Positions 12,322 to 23,340 of a DNA stretch of 64,000 nt are shown here, in pieces. Made by a program: the position numbers and the translations under genes. The first letter of the stretch is position 1, and each line of letters begins with the position of its first letter. The DNA comes from Gnetum montanum (lineage: Eukaryota; Streptophyta; Gnetopsida; Gnetales; Gnetaceae), in the NCBI GenBank assembly GCA_015680685.1, contig MNCI01002996.1, positions 117,751 through 181,750 of the forward strand, given 5' to 3'. The notes under the pieces were generated by a model. That model was not told the DNA's origin and did no database searches. It saw only the letters and a list, made by a program, of their open reading frames with translations.

Positions 12322-13090
12322 CTAAGGCCATGTCCAAGGGTTCATGTTGTGCTTGTTTCCACTCTTCGATTTATTTCCTCAAGGCCGACACTCTTGCGTA
12401 AGTTTGATATCTTTTGTTAAAGAGTTCTACCATTGTTGGCCAACGTCGAATTGAATTTGGTTTTAATGATCTATACCATACTTTTGCTTGGCCAACGAGT
12501 GTCATAGGAAAGAGCTTGAGTTTTTGCCAACCATTATCAATGTTATTCCATGCACAGGCATTGTAGAACACTTGTAAATGTTGTTGCAAATCTGAGTCAT
12601 AGCCTCCTGAGAAATTGGGAAAGTTGTTTAAATCGAGCCTGGGTAGGCGGCTCTCTTTACNGAATCTGAGTCATAGCCTCCTGAGAAATTGGAAAAGTTG
12701 TTTAAATCGAGCCTGGGTAGGCGGCTCTCTTTACGATTCCTACGGGAGATTCAAACAGCCTCTTGTATTTGCGTTAGGCTTGTAGTGGTTATTAGGGGTT
12801 CATCGTCATCAAGTAAGTTATGCCTTCGTGCATTGGGACGATGCTACCTTCATTTATGTTTATAAGAAAACTCCACCTCGGATTGCGTAATCCAAACTTC
12901 ATTGTCATATAATTCATTGGTTCTCCAGTGAATTGCCTCACTAGATGTGGCATTATCGTAGTCTTGTAGGAGAGGCATGGTTGTGAAATTGTGTGTGAAT
13001 TTGCATGTGACTTTTTGTAATTATTTCTTCCTAAAAGGTATATCATTAATTCCTATAGAGCAACCTTGTATGATATAACTAATCTAGATA
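12322..13090 (-). pseudogene. Element B gag, N-terminal half
   Basis: The minus frame 12371-12589 has QVFYNACAWNNIDNGWQKL, FPMTLVGQAKVWYRSL and MVELFNKRYQ, the classic plant retrotransposon gag (capsid) motif series. The N-terminal part runs toward 13046. A single N at 12661 is flanked by a repeated stretch of about 68 bp, most likely an assembly join, which breaks the frame artificially. Confidence 0.82.
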
Positions 13091-13094
13091 ACTA

Positions 13095-13119
13095 GCACCG
13101 TCCCCAGCAACGGCGCCAA
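13095..13119 (-). other. Element B primer binding site (tRNA-Asp type)
   Basis: Directly after the 5' LTR, the minus strand reads TTGGCGCCGTTGCTGGGGA. It is complementary to the 3' end of plant tRNA-Asp (CCCCGGCAACGGCGCCA) with one mismatch. This primer is usual for Athila-type elements and confirms the orientation. Confidence 0.85.
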
Positions 13120-13994
13120 TGATGAGTGGCAAGGTACCCTTACACTCAACCATACGAATACGAGTGTTTCACGCACCATCCAGTCGAACTCCACAAACAG
13201 ACTAGTTGTGGTATCTAGACAATTACTCATAGATCGCAGTTCGATGTCTTCCCACCTAGACTATTATTAGCTTTGTCACGTATGGTTTAGTCCAAAGTGA
13301 GGTGTATGATGTGTTCCTACACTAATGCTACTCCTGGGTATGATGGGAAATAATATCAACTAAGCTAGGAGAGAGAGGGTGAGAGAGAATCTAAACTAGC
13401 CTAAGTGCAATGAGCATCTGTTCCTTAATCATCCGTACACATCTTGGACCTCGTGCACGACTACCACTAGGATTACGAAGCGCATGGCCTAGGTACACTA
13501 CTGGGTTACCAAGTAGTCACACTTAAATGCTTGTGATTAAGTCGTACTCATTCCGCATTACTAGGAGATAAGGGTAGAGATATGAACTAAGAAAGCAATA
13601 AATAACAATAACAATTAAATAATTAAGCTAAGTGGATGCTACAATGATGAAGTAATCTCGATCTTTATTGTCGGTCATGTGCATCTCCAAGTACGTCACA
13701 CTCGAGTAAGGATGTTGTACAATTACAATCATCACACTACGGGCATGCACTGGGAGAAAGGGTTGAGAGGAAAGACTGACAAAAAGTCCCTACCTTAATA
13801 CTAAAAAACTAAAAAACTTAAAACTTCCAACCTTAAAACTTAAAAGGGAACTTCTTAACCAAATCTGCCTACCTCTTATTTATAGATGAGGAGATAAGTT
13901 GCGATATTGTGTACCTGAGATCATGTCTAGGCTACGATATCGTGTACATGATATCGTGGATGTGATATCGCAACCAACAATTCATGACTCATCA
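13120..13994 (-). repeat. Element B 5' LTR
   Basis: An 875-bp partner of 6053-6925. The U3 palindromes at 13890-13975 (for example CTACGATATCGTGTACATGA) and a TATA box near 13879-13888 (minus) are in the same positions. Differences from the other LTR are mostly transitions. Confidence 0.9.
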
Positions 13995-16108
13995 AGAGCT
14001 ATGCTTAAGGCTAAAGTAGCTAGTACGTCAGCTATGGCATTTTCATTGTGAGGGATATGTTGGACATCTATGCTTGCAAATTATTTAAGTAAGTGTTTTG
14101 CCAGATCCTAGTAAGGTTGTAGATGTTGTGCTTTACAAGCGTAGACATCTGTGACTTGGTTAATAACTAGTTCCGAATCACCTCAGACTGCTATGTTTTG
14201 AATTCCTAACTCTTGAGTTGCTAAAATGCCTCTAAGGAAACCTTCGTTCTTTGCCATGTTGTTTGTACAAAGAAATGCAAAGTGGTATGTAAAGGGTCAG
14301 ATCTCCCCGGAGGGGAATGTGATAATGGTAGCAACACTACCCCCTTGTGAGGTCGAAGCATCATCAAAGTATAAAACGGCCTCAAAATTTATAGGTACTT
14401 AGCTTATACTACTAACATACTCATTCGGGAATTCTGGATCTATCATTGCTTGATCATCTATGAATGAAGCCGTGAGTTGTGTGGCTATTGCTTGACCTTT
14501 TGTGGATGCCCACGCTATGTAGTGCAGGTCAAACTCCATGGTTATTGCCTTCCATCTTGCTATTCTACTACTTTCATATATGTTTGTTGTAATAGCCCTA
14601 AGTACATTGCTCTTGTAGATGACATTAACTTGACTGTAGAAAAGGTAGTGTCTCCACTTTTTAAGTGCAAAGACTAAGGCAAGAAAATTTCTCTCCACAT
14701 CATTATATTTTACCTTGTGTGCTACTAATGTATGGCTTAAATAGTAGATAGGAACCTCAAAGCCCTTATCTTGCTTTTGACAAAGCAGGGAAGCAATGGA
14801 TGTGTCTGAAGTTGCAAGGTAGATGTAGAAAGGTTTATCTCTTTACGAAGGATAGATTGTTGGAAGTTGAACCAACTCCTTTTTCAGGTTTTCACATGCC
14901 TCTTGGCATTGATCTGTCCACTCAAAGTTGATCCTCTTTTTGAGTAGATGTTACATTGGCTGCAACTTATCAGTCAACCTTGCGATAAACCTACGTATGA
15001 ATTGCATCCTACATTGTAATCTGTGTAACTCCTTAAGGTTTGCTAGTGCCACCAAGTTGGTGATAGCCTTGACCTTATTAGGGTCTACACTTATTCTTGC
15101 TTCTAATACCACAAAGCCTAACATGCAACCGGTTTTAACGCCAGAGACACACTTTTTGGGATTAAGCCTAAGGTCATGTCTACAACAACATTTGAGAACA
15201 TGGTCCAAGTCATTCGCGTGGCCATGAGCCATTTTGGACTTAACCACTATGTCGTTAACGTAGTCATTGAGCAATTCTAACAAATAGTGACTAAAGATGT
15301 ATGTCATTGCGTGTTGATATGTTGCTTCTGCGTTCTTTAGTCCAAAGGGGCATCATTGTATAACAAAATGTACCCCAGGGGGTCATGAAAGTAGTGGTAA
15401 GTTGGTGCTCTGGGTTGATGCGAACCTATCCATGAAGGACAACAAGGCATGACTAGTTGTAGTATCGATGAGTTGGTCAATATTAGGCAATGGGAAATCA
15501 TCTGTGATGGTTGCCTTGTTTAGGTCTCGGAAGTTAATGCAAATGCATATACCTCCATTTTTCTTGGGGAAAACTATGATGTTTGAAACCTAGTTAGTAT
15601 AATCTACTACCTGGATGAAACCAGCTTTGTAAAGCTTAGTGATCTCATTGTGGATGGCCAACATGACCTTCGGCTTGATTTTACAAGCTGTTTGTTTAAC
15701 TAGTTTAACGTGTGGATCTAGGATAATGTTATGTTGTATTATACATAGGTCTAAGCCCAGCATGTCCTCGTAAGACCATGCAAACACCTTGACATCATCA
15801 CTAAGAACTTTAGAGATGCTTTGTTGGATTTGAGGCTCTAGTAAGGAACTAAGTTTCAATGTTTTTGCATCACCTTTGCATGTTGTTACAAGGACTTCTA
15901 TGAGGGGATCCTCAGTCACATCACCTGCTTCTAAGTTTAGAGCTCGGACTAGATGTTTTGGCCAATCTAGTGACGTCTCTAGGGATGCTATATTGGTGTC
16001 ATAAGGAAGTGGTTCGAAGTCCAAAAGTTTTATGTTTATGTGTCTCATGAGTTTTCCATACGTTCGACTCAAGGCTAAGGGCGAATGAAGACTCTCGTAT
16101 GCATTCAT
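13995..16108 (-). pseudogene. Element A reverse transcriptase and RNase H (pol middle part)
   Basis: Minus-strand frames in order. 15590-16108 is the entry to RT (VFAWSYEDMLGLD, HVKLVKQTACKIKP, EITKLYKAGFIQVV). About 15310-15590 is broken RT finger/palm sequence. 14951-15307 is palm and thumb, with the catalytic box YVNDIVVKSK where the family has YVDD, then LRLNPKKCV and LGFVV. 14399-14698 is RNase H (ERNFLALVFALKKWRHYLF). Another 400 bp of RNase H ends VPHNENAIADVLATLA. RT would copy the element RNA to DNA. The Asp-to-Asn change in the catalytic pair plus several frameshifts show it is inactive. Confidence 0.86.
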
Positions 16109-16293
16109 TTTTCAAGAGATATTGTAAGATAACTAGAAAAATGTCAAGTAGCACCTGTTTTAATGAAGTAAAATGCATAAAATAAGGAAGACAATGCTAT
16201 GAAAATTAACTATGAAGTATCTAAAGTAACTTATTTATGTATATTTTATTATTTTTTGTATTTTTTGTTGTGGCCTTGATTGGTCACAAAATT

Positions 16294-16318
16294 GCTAGTT
16301 TAAGGTCATAGCGGACCA
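16294..16318 (-). repeat. Single hairpin unit between RT and the antisense unit of element A
   Basis: One copy of the unit seen in arrays 1 and 2: GCTAGTTTAAGG followed by a GGTC ATAGCG GACC stem-loop. It lies about 185 bp upstream (minus sense) of the RT start and about 290 bp upstream (plus sense) of the TATA box of the opposite-strand unit. Confidence 0.7.
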
Positions 16319-16587
16319 TAGACTATGCGTGAGGTGTAAGTCTAAGTAAGGCTTGAAAGGTTTGAAACATGGGGCTAGGTTGAACATTCATCGAGCAAGC
16401 AGAAAAAATGTAAAAAATTTACTAAAGTGTAAAAAGTTCAAAAAGTTAGAAAATTTTTCTAACTCTAGGTGTTACGTTGCGTGGGACATGGGATGTTCCA
16501 CATTAGGCATGGGACATGGAGTGTTCTGCATTATGCATAGGACATAGGATGTCTTAGAAGGGTGACATGTCATTTGACTTTAAAGGG

Positions 16588-16595
16588 TATAAATA
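16588..16595 (+). promoter_or_regulatory. TATA box of the antisense unit in element A
   Basis: TATAAATA in GGGTATAAATAGAGG on the plus strand, opposite to the transcription of A. Just upstream (16475-16560) are three degenerate copies of a GGGACATGGGATGTTC word. The spliced coding-like unit lies downstream. This promoter is inferred from sequence only. Confidence 0.5.
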
Positions 16596-17231
16596 GAGGC
16601 TTTACCCATGGTAAACCTGTCATTTTCACCATTAGAACCAATAGTCATCCAAGCATAGCGTGGCCAAGGCAAAGCATATTAACCACAGAACGTGACAACA
16701 AGAGAGCTAGAGCATGACAATAAGAAGATGGCATGTAGGAGCGAGTGTAGACACCCTAGCCTTGCCAATGTTCACGAAGGCGAGCAAACCCTGCAGCATC
16801 TTCCCAACACACATGTTGAAGAGCACCAATAGACATCGTCTGTCAGGTAGGCCGTCATACTACACTCATGATTGATTTTTTTTTTTTCTGCTTCCACATG
16901 TTTGGGCTTTGGTTTTTGGGAGTTTGAAAGGTGGCTTGCTATGGGCAGGGATTGCTATTACCGTCGCTGCGACTAGGGAGGGGGTGCATGTCATGGATCC
17001 TGCTCTTTTTTTTTTTTGAGAGGGTTTGAGGGTGTCCTGCACCACGGCACTAGGCAAGGGTTTTTCGACAAGGGCTTCTAAGCATTCAGCACCGTGGGAT
17101 AGGGCAAGGTATTCTGTAATGTCTCACACTGCAAGAGGAAATGGGAATTTTATATGTACCGCTTAGTGTAGCGCATCAGGAGGGTTTTGGGTGCTCTACG
17201 TCCCATATTGCAAAACAAGGGCTTTCCTACA

Positions 17232-17325
17232 TGTCCCGCGTAGTGGGACAACACAAGGGTTTCATGAGCCTCCTGCTCCACTACGCAAGACAAGGGTTTT
17301 TTTTAATGTCCCATGTTATGGGACA
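17232..17325 (+). repeat. Two TGTCCC...GGGACA palindromes in the leader of the antisense unit
   Basis: TGTCCCGCGTAGTGGGACA (17232-17250) and TGTCCCATGTTATGGGACA (17307-17325) share 6-bp arms and differ in the 7-base centre. Partial relatives lie near 17090 and 17195. They lie in a loosely repeated stretch (17040-17340). Confidence 0.65.
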
Positions 17326-17389
17326 GGACTCGACCAAGGCAATCAAGGGTCCCAATTGGCAAGCTCTAGGCATCCCTAAGAGTGTGACA

Positions 17390-17880
17390 AAAAGTCAGAA
17401 AAATTTTGACATTGCTACATTCAACGTTTGGATTTTTGCACTGAAAAAAATTTTCAGCATTTGGATTATACATTAAGAAAATTTTTAGCGTTTGAATTTT
17501 TGCACCGAGAAAAATTTCTAGTATTTGGATTTTACACTCAGAAAATTTTTGTGACTTTTTGCCAGTAACTTTGCAGTTGTTACACTCCCTGGTAGCATGA
17601 CCAGTACTAAAAAAACTTTTTACATTTTTTGATAATTATTTTACAATTGACCAACAATTGAAAAAATTTTGTGCAAATTTTCTACCAATATCTCTGCAGT
17701 TGTCATGCTCAAACACTTAGAAAAAATTTTCAAAATTTTTTCCAATTATTCCACAATTGTCACATTCTCTAGGAGCATGACAAACATTTAGAAAAATTTT
17801 TCTTGGAAAGTGTCACACTTTGCAAGGGAGTGTGACCAACAGTTAGAAAATTTTTAAGTTTTTTTTTGTAACATTCGAAA
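17390..17880. repeat. AGAAAAATTTT-type tandem words, similar to the U3 repeats of element A
   Basis: About ten degenerate copies of CACTTAGAAAAATTTT, alternating with GTCATGCTC-like words. The same vocabulary fills the U3 of the A LTR (2270-2950 and 27430-28080). The block may derive from an A-type LTR or be a shared regulatory repeat. No ORF runs across it. Confidence 0.55.
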
Positions 17881-20800
17881 AACCTATAAATGTTAGTTTT
17901 TTTTATATTACTTTATGCATTGTTTGTCTGTTACTTTTATCATTTTTGTTACCATTTTCCAATACTGATGCTTTCATTATTGTGGCATTGCAGGGTCCTG
18001 CTTAAACCTGCCCTTGTCATGGTTAAACTAGTAAGGATTTTGTGTTGTATGAGCGATCCTGTGCTCAATGTCCCCACACCTCATGCATGCATAGGATACT
18101 AGGTGGTCTAGTTTCGGGAGGGTGCATAGGAATTCTTAGAATTCCTACTTCGCCACTTCAATGTGATCATATGGTCACACTTGTCCACTAAAGCATCAAG
18201 TGCCCTAGTCGAAATGTTGATGCCTTGGGTAAACCGAGGCATTTTAAAATTTATGTCAAATGAACCTACTGAAGGTGAAGGGGCAAGGAGCTTAAGCTAG
18301 CGCCCAAGAGGTCTCAGGCCCTTATCTTGGATTTAGGAGATGCCCGAGTTTCAGTGTTATCATAAATACAACACTATATTCCTTGCTCCCTATGTGGGCA
18401 TGGTCTTCCAAAATCCACCTGAAATAGTTTACTATGCTGGAGGGTGAGCCCTATTATGATGATTTTTTTTATGACTCGGAATGCTTACTACACTTTTGCC
18501 TATTGCCAGATTTTCTGTTGATGAAGATGGCCTTCACAATGGAGAAGGGATATTAACCCTAGTCCAAAAAACCCTACAAGATTTCTCATCTATTGAGAAC
18601 ATGCATGCTAGCGTTATAGGGCAGATTGGGGCAGATATGACAAATTACCTTACTAGATACTCCAAATCCTATGTGAAATGCTTGGATCTCAATTGGTTGG
18701 ATGTTGAATGGATATCCTAGATATCGTCATTCCCCACACCATTTGTACCAGGTAAGTTATGTCACTCGTTTATTTTCATGCATTTTTTTAATTTTTTACA
18801 TTTTCATCATGTTGCTGATTTTACTTTTGTTTACTGCAACTAGAGCCAAGTTTAGGGGGGTCACAGTAATTGTCTTAGGATGCACTAAGGCCAATCTTCT
18901 TTTCAAGTATGGTGAGGTTGATGGTTCGTAGCGCTGGTTGTGCCACAAGGCCCAAGCAAGGATACCCCAAAATCTTCAATGAGCTGGGCTCTTAGACCTA
19001 TTCTTGGCCATGAACCCAAGCATCCCGATTGTGGAGATGATTGCCCTTGTCAATTCTTTCACGGAGAGTGCCGACCATTTCTACACATGGGTTTACAATG
19101 TGCAAGTGGTCTTTGAGATCATAGAAGACCTCTTTTCGAATCTCTTTGGAGTCCCCTTTGAAGGTTTACCTATAGGTAAAAACACGAACAAAGAGCTAAA
19201 CCACAAAGGGGACATTGAAAAGTGGCTAGGCACCAAGAAAGGCCACAAGGGCATTCCCATGAAGCAGGTAAAATTGCTGGTGGCCCAACACCTTTATCCC
19301 ATCTTCTGGGCTCGCATATTTCTTAAGTTTCTTTCCTAATGAAAGGTCCTTGGGGTAGCGCGAGCTTAGGTTATCAAGGATGTGATAGAGGAAGGGGCAT
19401 AATACAATTGGGCCAAATACCTTGCTGATGGCATGTGAGCCAAAATAATCAAATTTCGTGGTAATCTTAAAGCACGCTCTCATGTACATTTTGCCATTTT
19501 TGTGGTGTGCTTGTGAAGGTTTATGAAATTCCTAATGGTCCATGAAAACAGGCTATGGATGATGCAAGATCACACCCAGATATTCAAACCATGGATCCAC
19601 CATTTATTCAGCACAACATGGTCATAAGACCCCCTGGAGGCTATTGGTGATTCGTTTTCAATAACCACCAAGGGCCACACGAGGCCATCCTACTACGTGC
19701 ATGACAGTGCTGGAGAGCCTCCTCCCATCAACATAGGCAACTTAGTGAGGGGGGCACGACTCATCGTTGAGATGGTGAAATCGAAGATGCAAATCAAGAA
19801 GCCTCGTGCCATGGAGGTGCCCATGCGTGAAATTGAAGAAAAGGATAAGAAGCTACGCCTTAGACTCAACAATGCATGATCAGAGTTTTCTAGTAAGTAT
19901 ACATCATTTAGTATATTTTCTTTTTTATAGATATAGATTTTTTTTAGTAAGTGCTTTAACTTAAGTTTGTGCAACATAGGTGAGGAAGATCCTACTGTAG
20001 AAGAGGAGCCCTTAGAGGAGGATGTCCCTTAGCCCAAGGGACACATGACAAATGAAGACATCGTCAAAATCTTAAGTCAACTCAAAGAGGAGGGGCTGAG
20101 ATTTAAGAATGGTGAGTTTGATCGTTTATTTAAAGGTGTGCAAATGGGCAATTCCCTTGGTCTCACCCCTGAGGGTTTGCTGGGTAGGAGCTTAGCATCA
20201 CCATTTTCATTATGCTCTTCCTCTCCCTCTTCTCTCTCTTCCTTTTCTTACTTTTTTAATACTTTTTTATGTTTTTTTTAGAATGCTAACATGCTTTATC
20301 TTACAGCGGGTGATGCTTCTACTAAGTGTCCTAAATCTACATCCACTTTCCGCTCATAACCGTGGACAGAAACTCTAGACAAGTTTACCTTCATGCAAGG
20401 CATAGTGGATGACATGATCGATTGTCTAAAATAGATAGATCCCAAGAGAGGTATTTTTATGTTATTGGTTTTTTGTTGTTGTGTTTTTTTCCCTTTGTCT
20501 TACAACTAATGTTTTTCCTTTTTGGTATAATAGCCTCACGACTCAAGTGGAACCCACAAAGGGTGGTCCAAGTTGATGGTGTACCTGAGTTCCCTCTTGA
20601 GGTAGAACAGGTGTCTCGTCGTATATATGACAAGGCAAGAAAATGCACACTACACTCAGCATGATCATTGTGGGAGTGTAGATGCGTGAACAAGGAGCTC
20701 TGGAAATAAATAGAGCTTCGGGAGTAGAAGGTGAACCAGGCAATCCAGCTAGAGGATTTACAGTCACAATACGACTTCTTGGCAGCTCGCGATAAATTAG

Positions 20801-21747
20801 ACGGTAGCTAGTGTATAGCTATAATTGACTAAACTAGGTATTGGTCAGCCATCAGGGGCAAGAATGGGGCTACTCACGAGGTTATTAAGCAGCACTTGTA
20901 GATGGACCTCTTGGCTCGGAAGAACCAAGATTGGAAGGACTATAGCATCAAAGTGTATGAGTGGGGATAGACTTAGAAGAATCACAAGTACCATTACAAG
21001 ATGGAATACATGGCCTATCGTAAGAAATATAGGGATGAGTTTGTGAAACATTGATGTTGCGACATATTCCTTAATGCCATCGGTGTAACGTAAGCTTACA
21101 ATAGGTTTGCGAAACACTTGGTGGTTAGTGAGTCCCTAGAGAGAGAAATTGCTATTCCTTCTAGAGAGGTTACATCTGCCACATTTTCTCTAGGGTTGCT
21201 CATATGGACAACCATTGCAAAAGGGAAGACCCTCGCAGGCGTTAATCTAGGAGAGGAGGATTGGGCACACATGACAAAGGAGGAAATCCTCTGACACCTA
21301 GAGGCTAGCCTCAACAGGATACCCCTAGACATGGACGCAAGCCCATCTCAGGTTGGTTAAATTTACTTTATTGCTATCTATTTCATTATAATTTCACATG
21401 TTATCCTCTTTATTAATTGATTTATTGTTTTGTGTAGGATCTAGGTGAAGACGCAGGGCCTAGTGGAGCAGCAAATAAAGATGGAGGGGAAGAGCCTTAG
21501 CTTTCCATTAATACACATTTAAAACATTTGAAATGTAGCTCTATTGTTGGCAATTTTTTTGTATCTTTTGATGTGGATGTAATCCTAGACTATGTATTTT
21601 CTTTATAATTTAATGAAAAGTATGATACTTATTTTATCTCTCATTTTATCATTTTAGCTTGTAACTCAGTTGATATATTTCTTTTTTTTCTCTTTTTTTT
21701 TACTTAGGATTTTTGTTGATGTAATTAGACCCCTTGTGGACCCCATG

Positions 21748-21986
21748 CAATAGTTTAAGGCCATTTCAGGCCATCACTAATTCAAGGCCATTGTGGGCCA
21801 TCAATAGTTTAAGGCCATTTCGGGCCACAGGATAGTTTAAGGTCATTTCAGGCCATCACGTAAAAAGAAGTCAGTTGCTAGTTTTAGGCTTGGGCGGGCC
21901 ATGCGATAATTTAAAGTCATTTCAGGTCATCAGTAGTTTAAGGCTATTTTGGGCCTTCACTAGTTTAAGGCCATTTTGGACCCCAC
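21748..21986 (-). repeat. Hairpin-unit array 2 (eight units) in element A
   Basis: Eight units beginning near 21750, 21776, 21804, 21832, 21879, 21905, 21932 and 21960. Each is AGTTTAAGG plus a short inverted repeat. Most stems here are GGCC/GGCC (for example 21759-21772), against GGTC/GACC in array 1. Some use G-U pairs (GGTC/GGCC at 21841, GGCT/GGCC at 21888 and 21942). The array lies between the 3' end of the antisense unit and the protease of A. Confidence 0.75.
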
Positions 21987-22440
21987 TTCTTTTTTTTATG
22001 TTCTATTCTTTTTTTTTTTTAGAAAAACAAAAGCATAACTAATGCAAGAACCAAACATGATGCAAACTGAAACTATCGAGGCAAAAGGGGCTAAAGACAA
22101 GTTAGACAAGTAAGCAAGTTAGGGACATGCCCTAATCGCACAGACGTTTCCTAACTTGATGTGGGTTAGGCAATGCATAAGGCCTAGGAGACACAAGGTG
22201 ATACTCCTCTAGGTCATCATCTGCCATAAAAAAGGTCAATTCTACCCATAGAGCTTCCTCATGGAGATCACTCATTTTGCTTGGTTAATCGGCCAAACAA
22301 CATTGGCTTTCATTATAAACAGGTGGTGTGTCTTGGAGATTTCTACCTACAATCCTTACTCAGTGTCTACATTGTTGATGGCCCGAGGAGCCATGTTATC
22401 ATCAAAGATCACAACTTCTCCACCCTCATAAGGTAAGTGG
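21987..22440 (-). other. Element A spacer downstream of protease
   Basis: On the minus strand the frame after the protease continues for about 50 codons (YEGGEVVIFDDNMAPRAINN) and then stops. The rest to the hairpin array is AT-rich. In the related Ogre elements an intron lies between protease and RT; a similar arrangement is possible here but not shown. Confidence 0.45.
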
Positions 22441-23340
22441 ATCTCTTGGTGGATTGGTGAAGAGACAAGCCTTAGTTAGGTTAACCAAGATCTCCCTAGA
22501 ATTAGGTTGAATCCGAGCATCTCTTCAACTGTGATGAACTCTGCATTAGTGGGGAATTGCTCCCCTACCATGAAATCAATCGTGACTATTCCCTTGACAA
22601 CCACGCATCCTCCATTGAAGGACTTTAAACAAGCTATTATTGTTGGTCTAATTTGATCTACTAGGCCAAGCTTATCGACAACAATGAATGGGATAACATT
22701 AGTTGTTGTCCCATCATCGATGTGCACCCTACGAATTTTGTACTAACCCATGCAAATTGTTATGAACATGGGTGCAGTAGTTACTTGATCCTTCTTAAGG
22801 TCAACTTTGATTGCTTCATCGTGAAAGGTCAAAAGTGTTAACCTTGGTTCTTCGATTGCAAGCAGGAGCATTATGGCATGGATAGCCCTTTCCTCTATTG
22901 GCATGTCTTCCTTAACAGGAATGGATGCCAACATGTGAACCAAAGCCTCACGATGGGCTAGGGAGGTCATAATTAGATCATATAGGCTTAAAGTTGTATT
23001 CTTTTGTTTTAGAGCCTGCTTGACCTGTGCAAGTGCATTTAGAAAATCTTTTCCACCATCTAGTTGTTTGGTGGTCTTTATCTTCTCCATATGTCCTAAG
23101 AGACGAATTTCTTGAGGAGGAGGAGACTTGACTTTTGGTTGGACAGTGGACCTTTGAGCCTCGATTATTGCTTGTTATGTATGCATGTCTGTGTTGGTGA
23201 CCTTAGATGATGGGGCCATGGGAACTACTAACAAGGAGATTGGCTTAGCGAGACCTAGTTTAGTGCATTCCCTAGCCATCTTATCAATCAAATGCTTGTC
23301 ACACCTCTTTGGGTAAGTAGGTTGTGATGTAGTCCCCACC
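22441..23340 (-). pseudogene. Element A protease
   Basis: The minus frame 22476-22727 has IDDGTTTNVIPF, where a retropepsin has its D(T/S)G-type active site followed by a hydrophobic run, and later FNLILGRSWLT, the conserved ILGR flap/C-terminal motif. 22743-23090 is the upstream linker. The active-site triplet reads DDG, so activity is doubtful. The enzyme would process the gag-pol polyprotein. Confidence 0.75.

Larger units (their letters stand above)
6053..13994 (-). mobile_element. Element B: gag-only (non-autonomous) Athila-like LTR element nested in A
   Basis: LTRs are at 6053-6925 (873 bp) and 13120-13994 (875 bp), both with TGATGAGT...ACTCATCA ends. The flanking 5-mers GGCGC (6048-6052) and AGAGC (13995-13999) look like a diverged TSD. 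The best support is functional: with B removed, the RNase H frame of A reads through the junction (AIADVLATLALSIA then PNMFST). The PBS beside 13120 and the PPT beside 6925 set the orientation to minus. Total length is 7942 bp. The interior has gag (about 9435-13080) but no protease, RT or integrase, so any movement would have needed enzymes from elsewhere. The interior also has a 621-bp assembly gap (8585-9205) and a solo LTR (10855-12321). Confidence 0.87.
16560..21640 (+). pseudogene. Antisense intron-containing transcription unit inside element A (PMD-like, HAD-like?)
   Basis: Lies between the protease and RT of A on the opposite strand. It has a TATA box (16588), coding-like segments (18110-18245, 18481-18751, 19004-19339, 19560-19892, 19980-20183, 20307-20450, 20534-20660, 20880-21351, 21438-21500), and five GT-AG introns of plant size: 18752-18843, 19893-19979, 20184-20306, 20451-20533 and 21352-21437. 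An AT-rich 3' end follows near 21600. The segment at 19004-19339 (IIEDLFSNLFGVPFEGLPI) weakly recalls the plant mobile domain (PF10536), known from transposons. 18110-18245 (EFLEFLLRHFNVIIWS) recalls the core of FCP1/NIF-type HAD phosphatases, but the catalytic DxD motif is not visible. Stops are frequent, so it is decayed. Both family calls are tentative; the intron structure is the firmer observation. Tat elements are known to carry antisense ORFs, normally downstream of pol rather than here. Confidence 0.5.
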
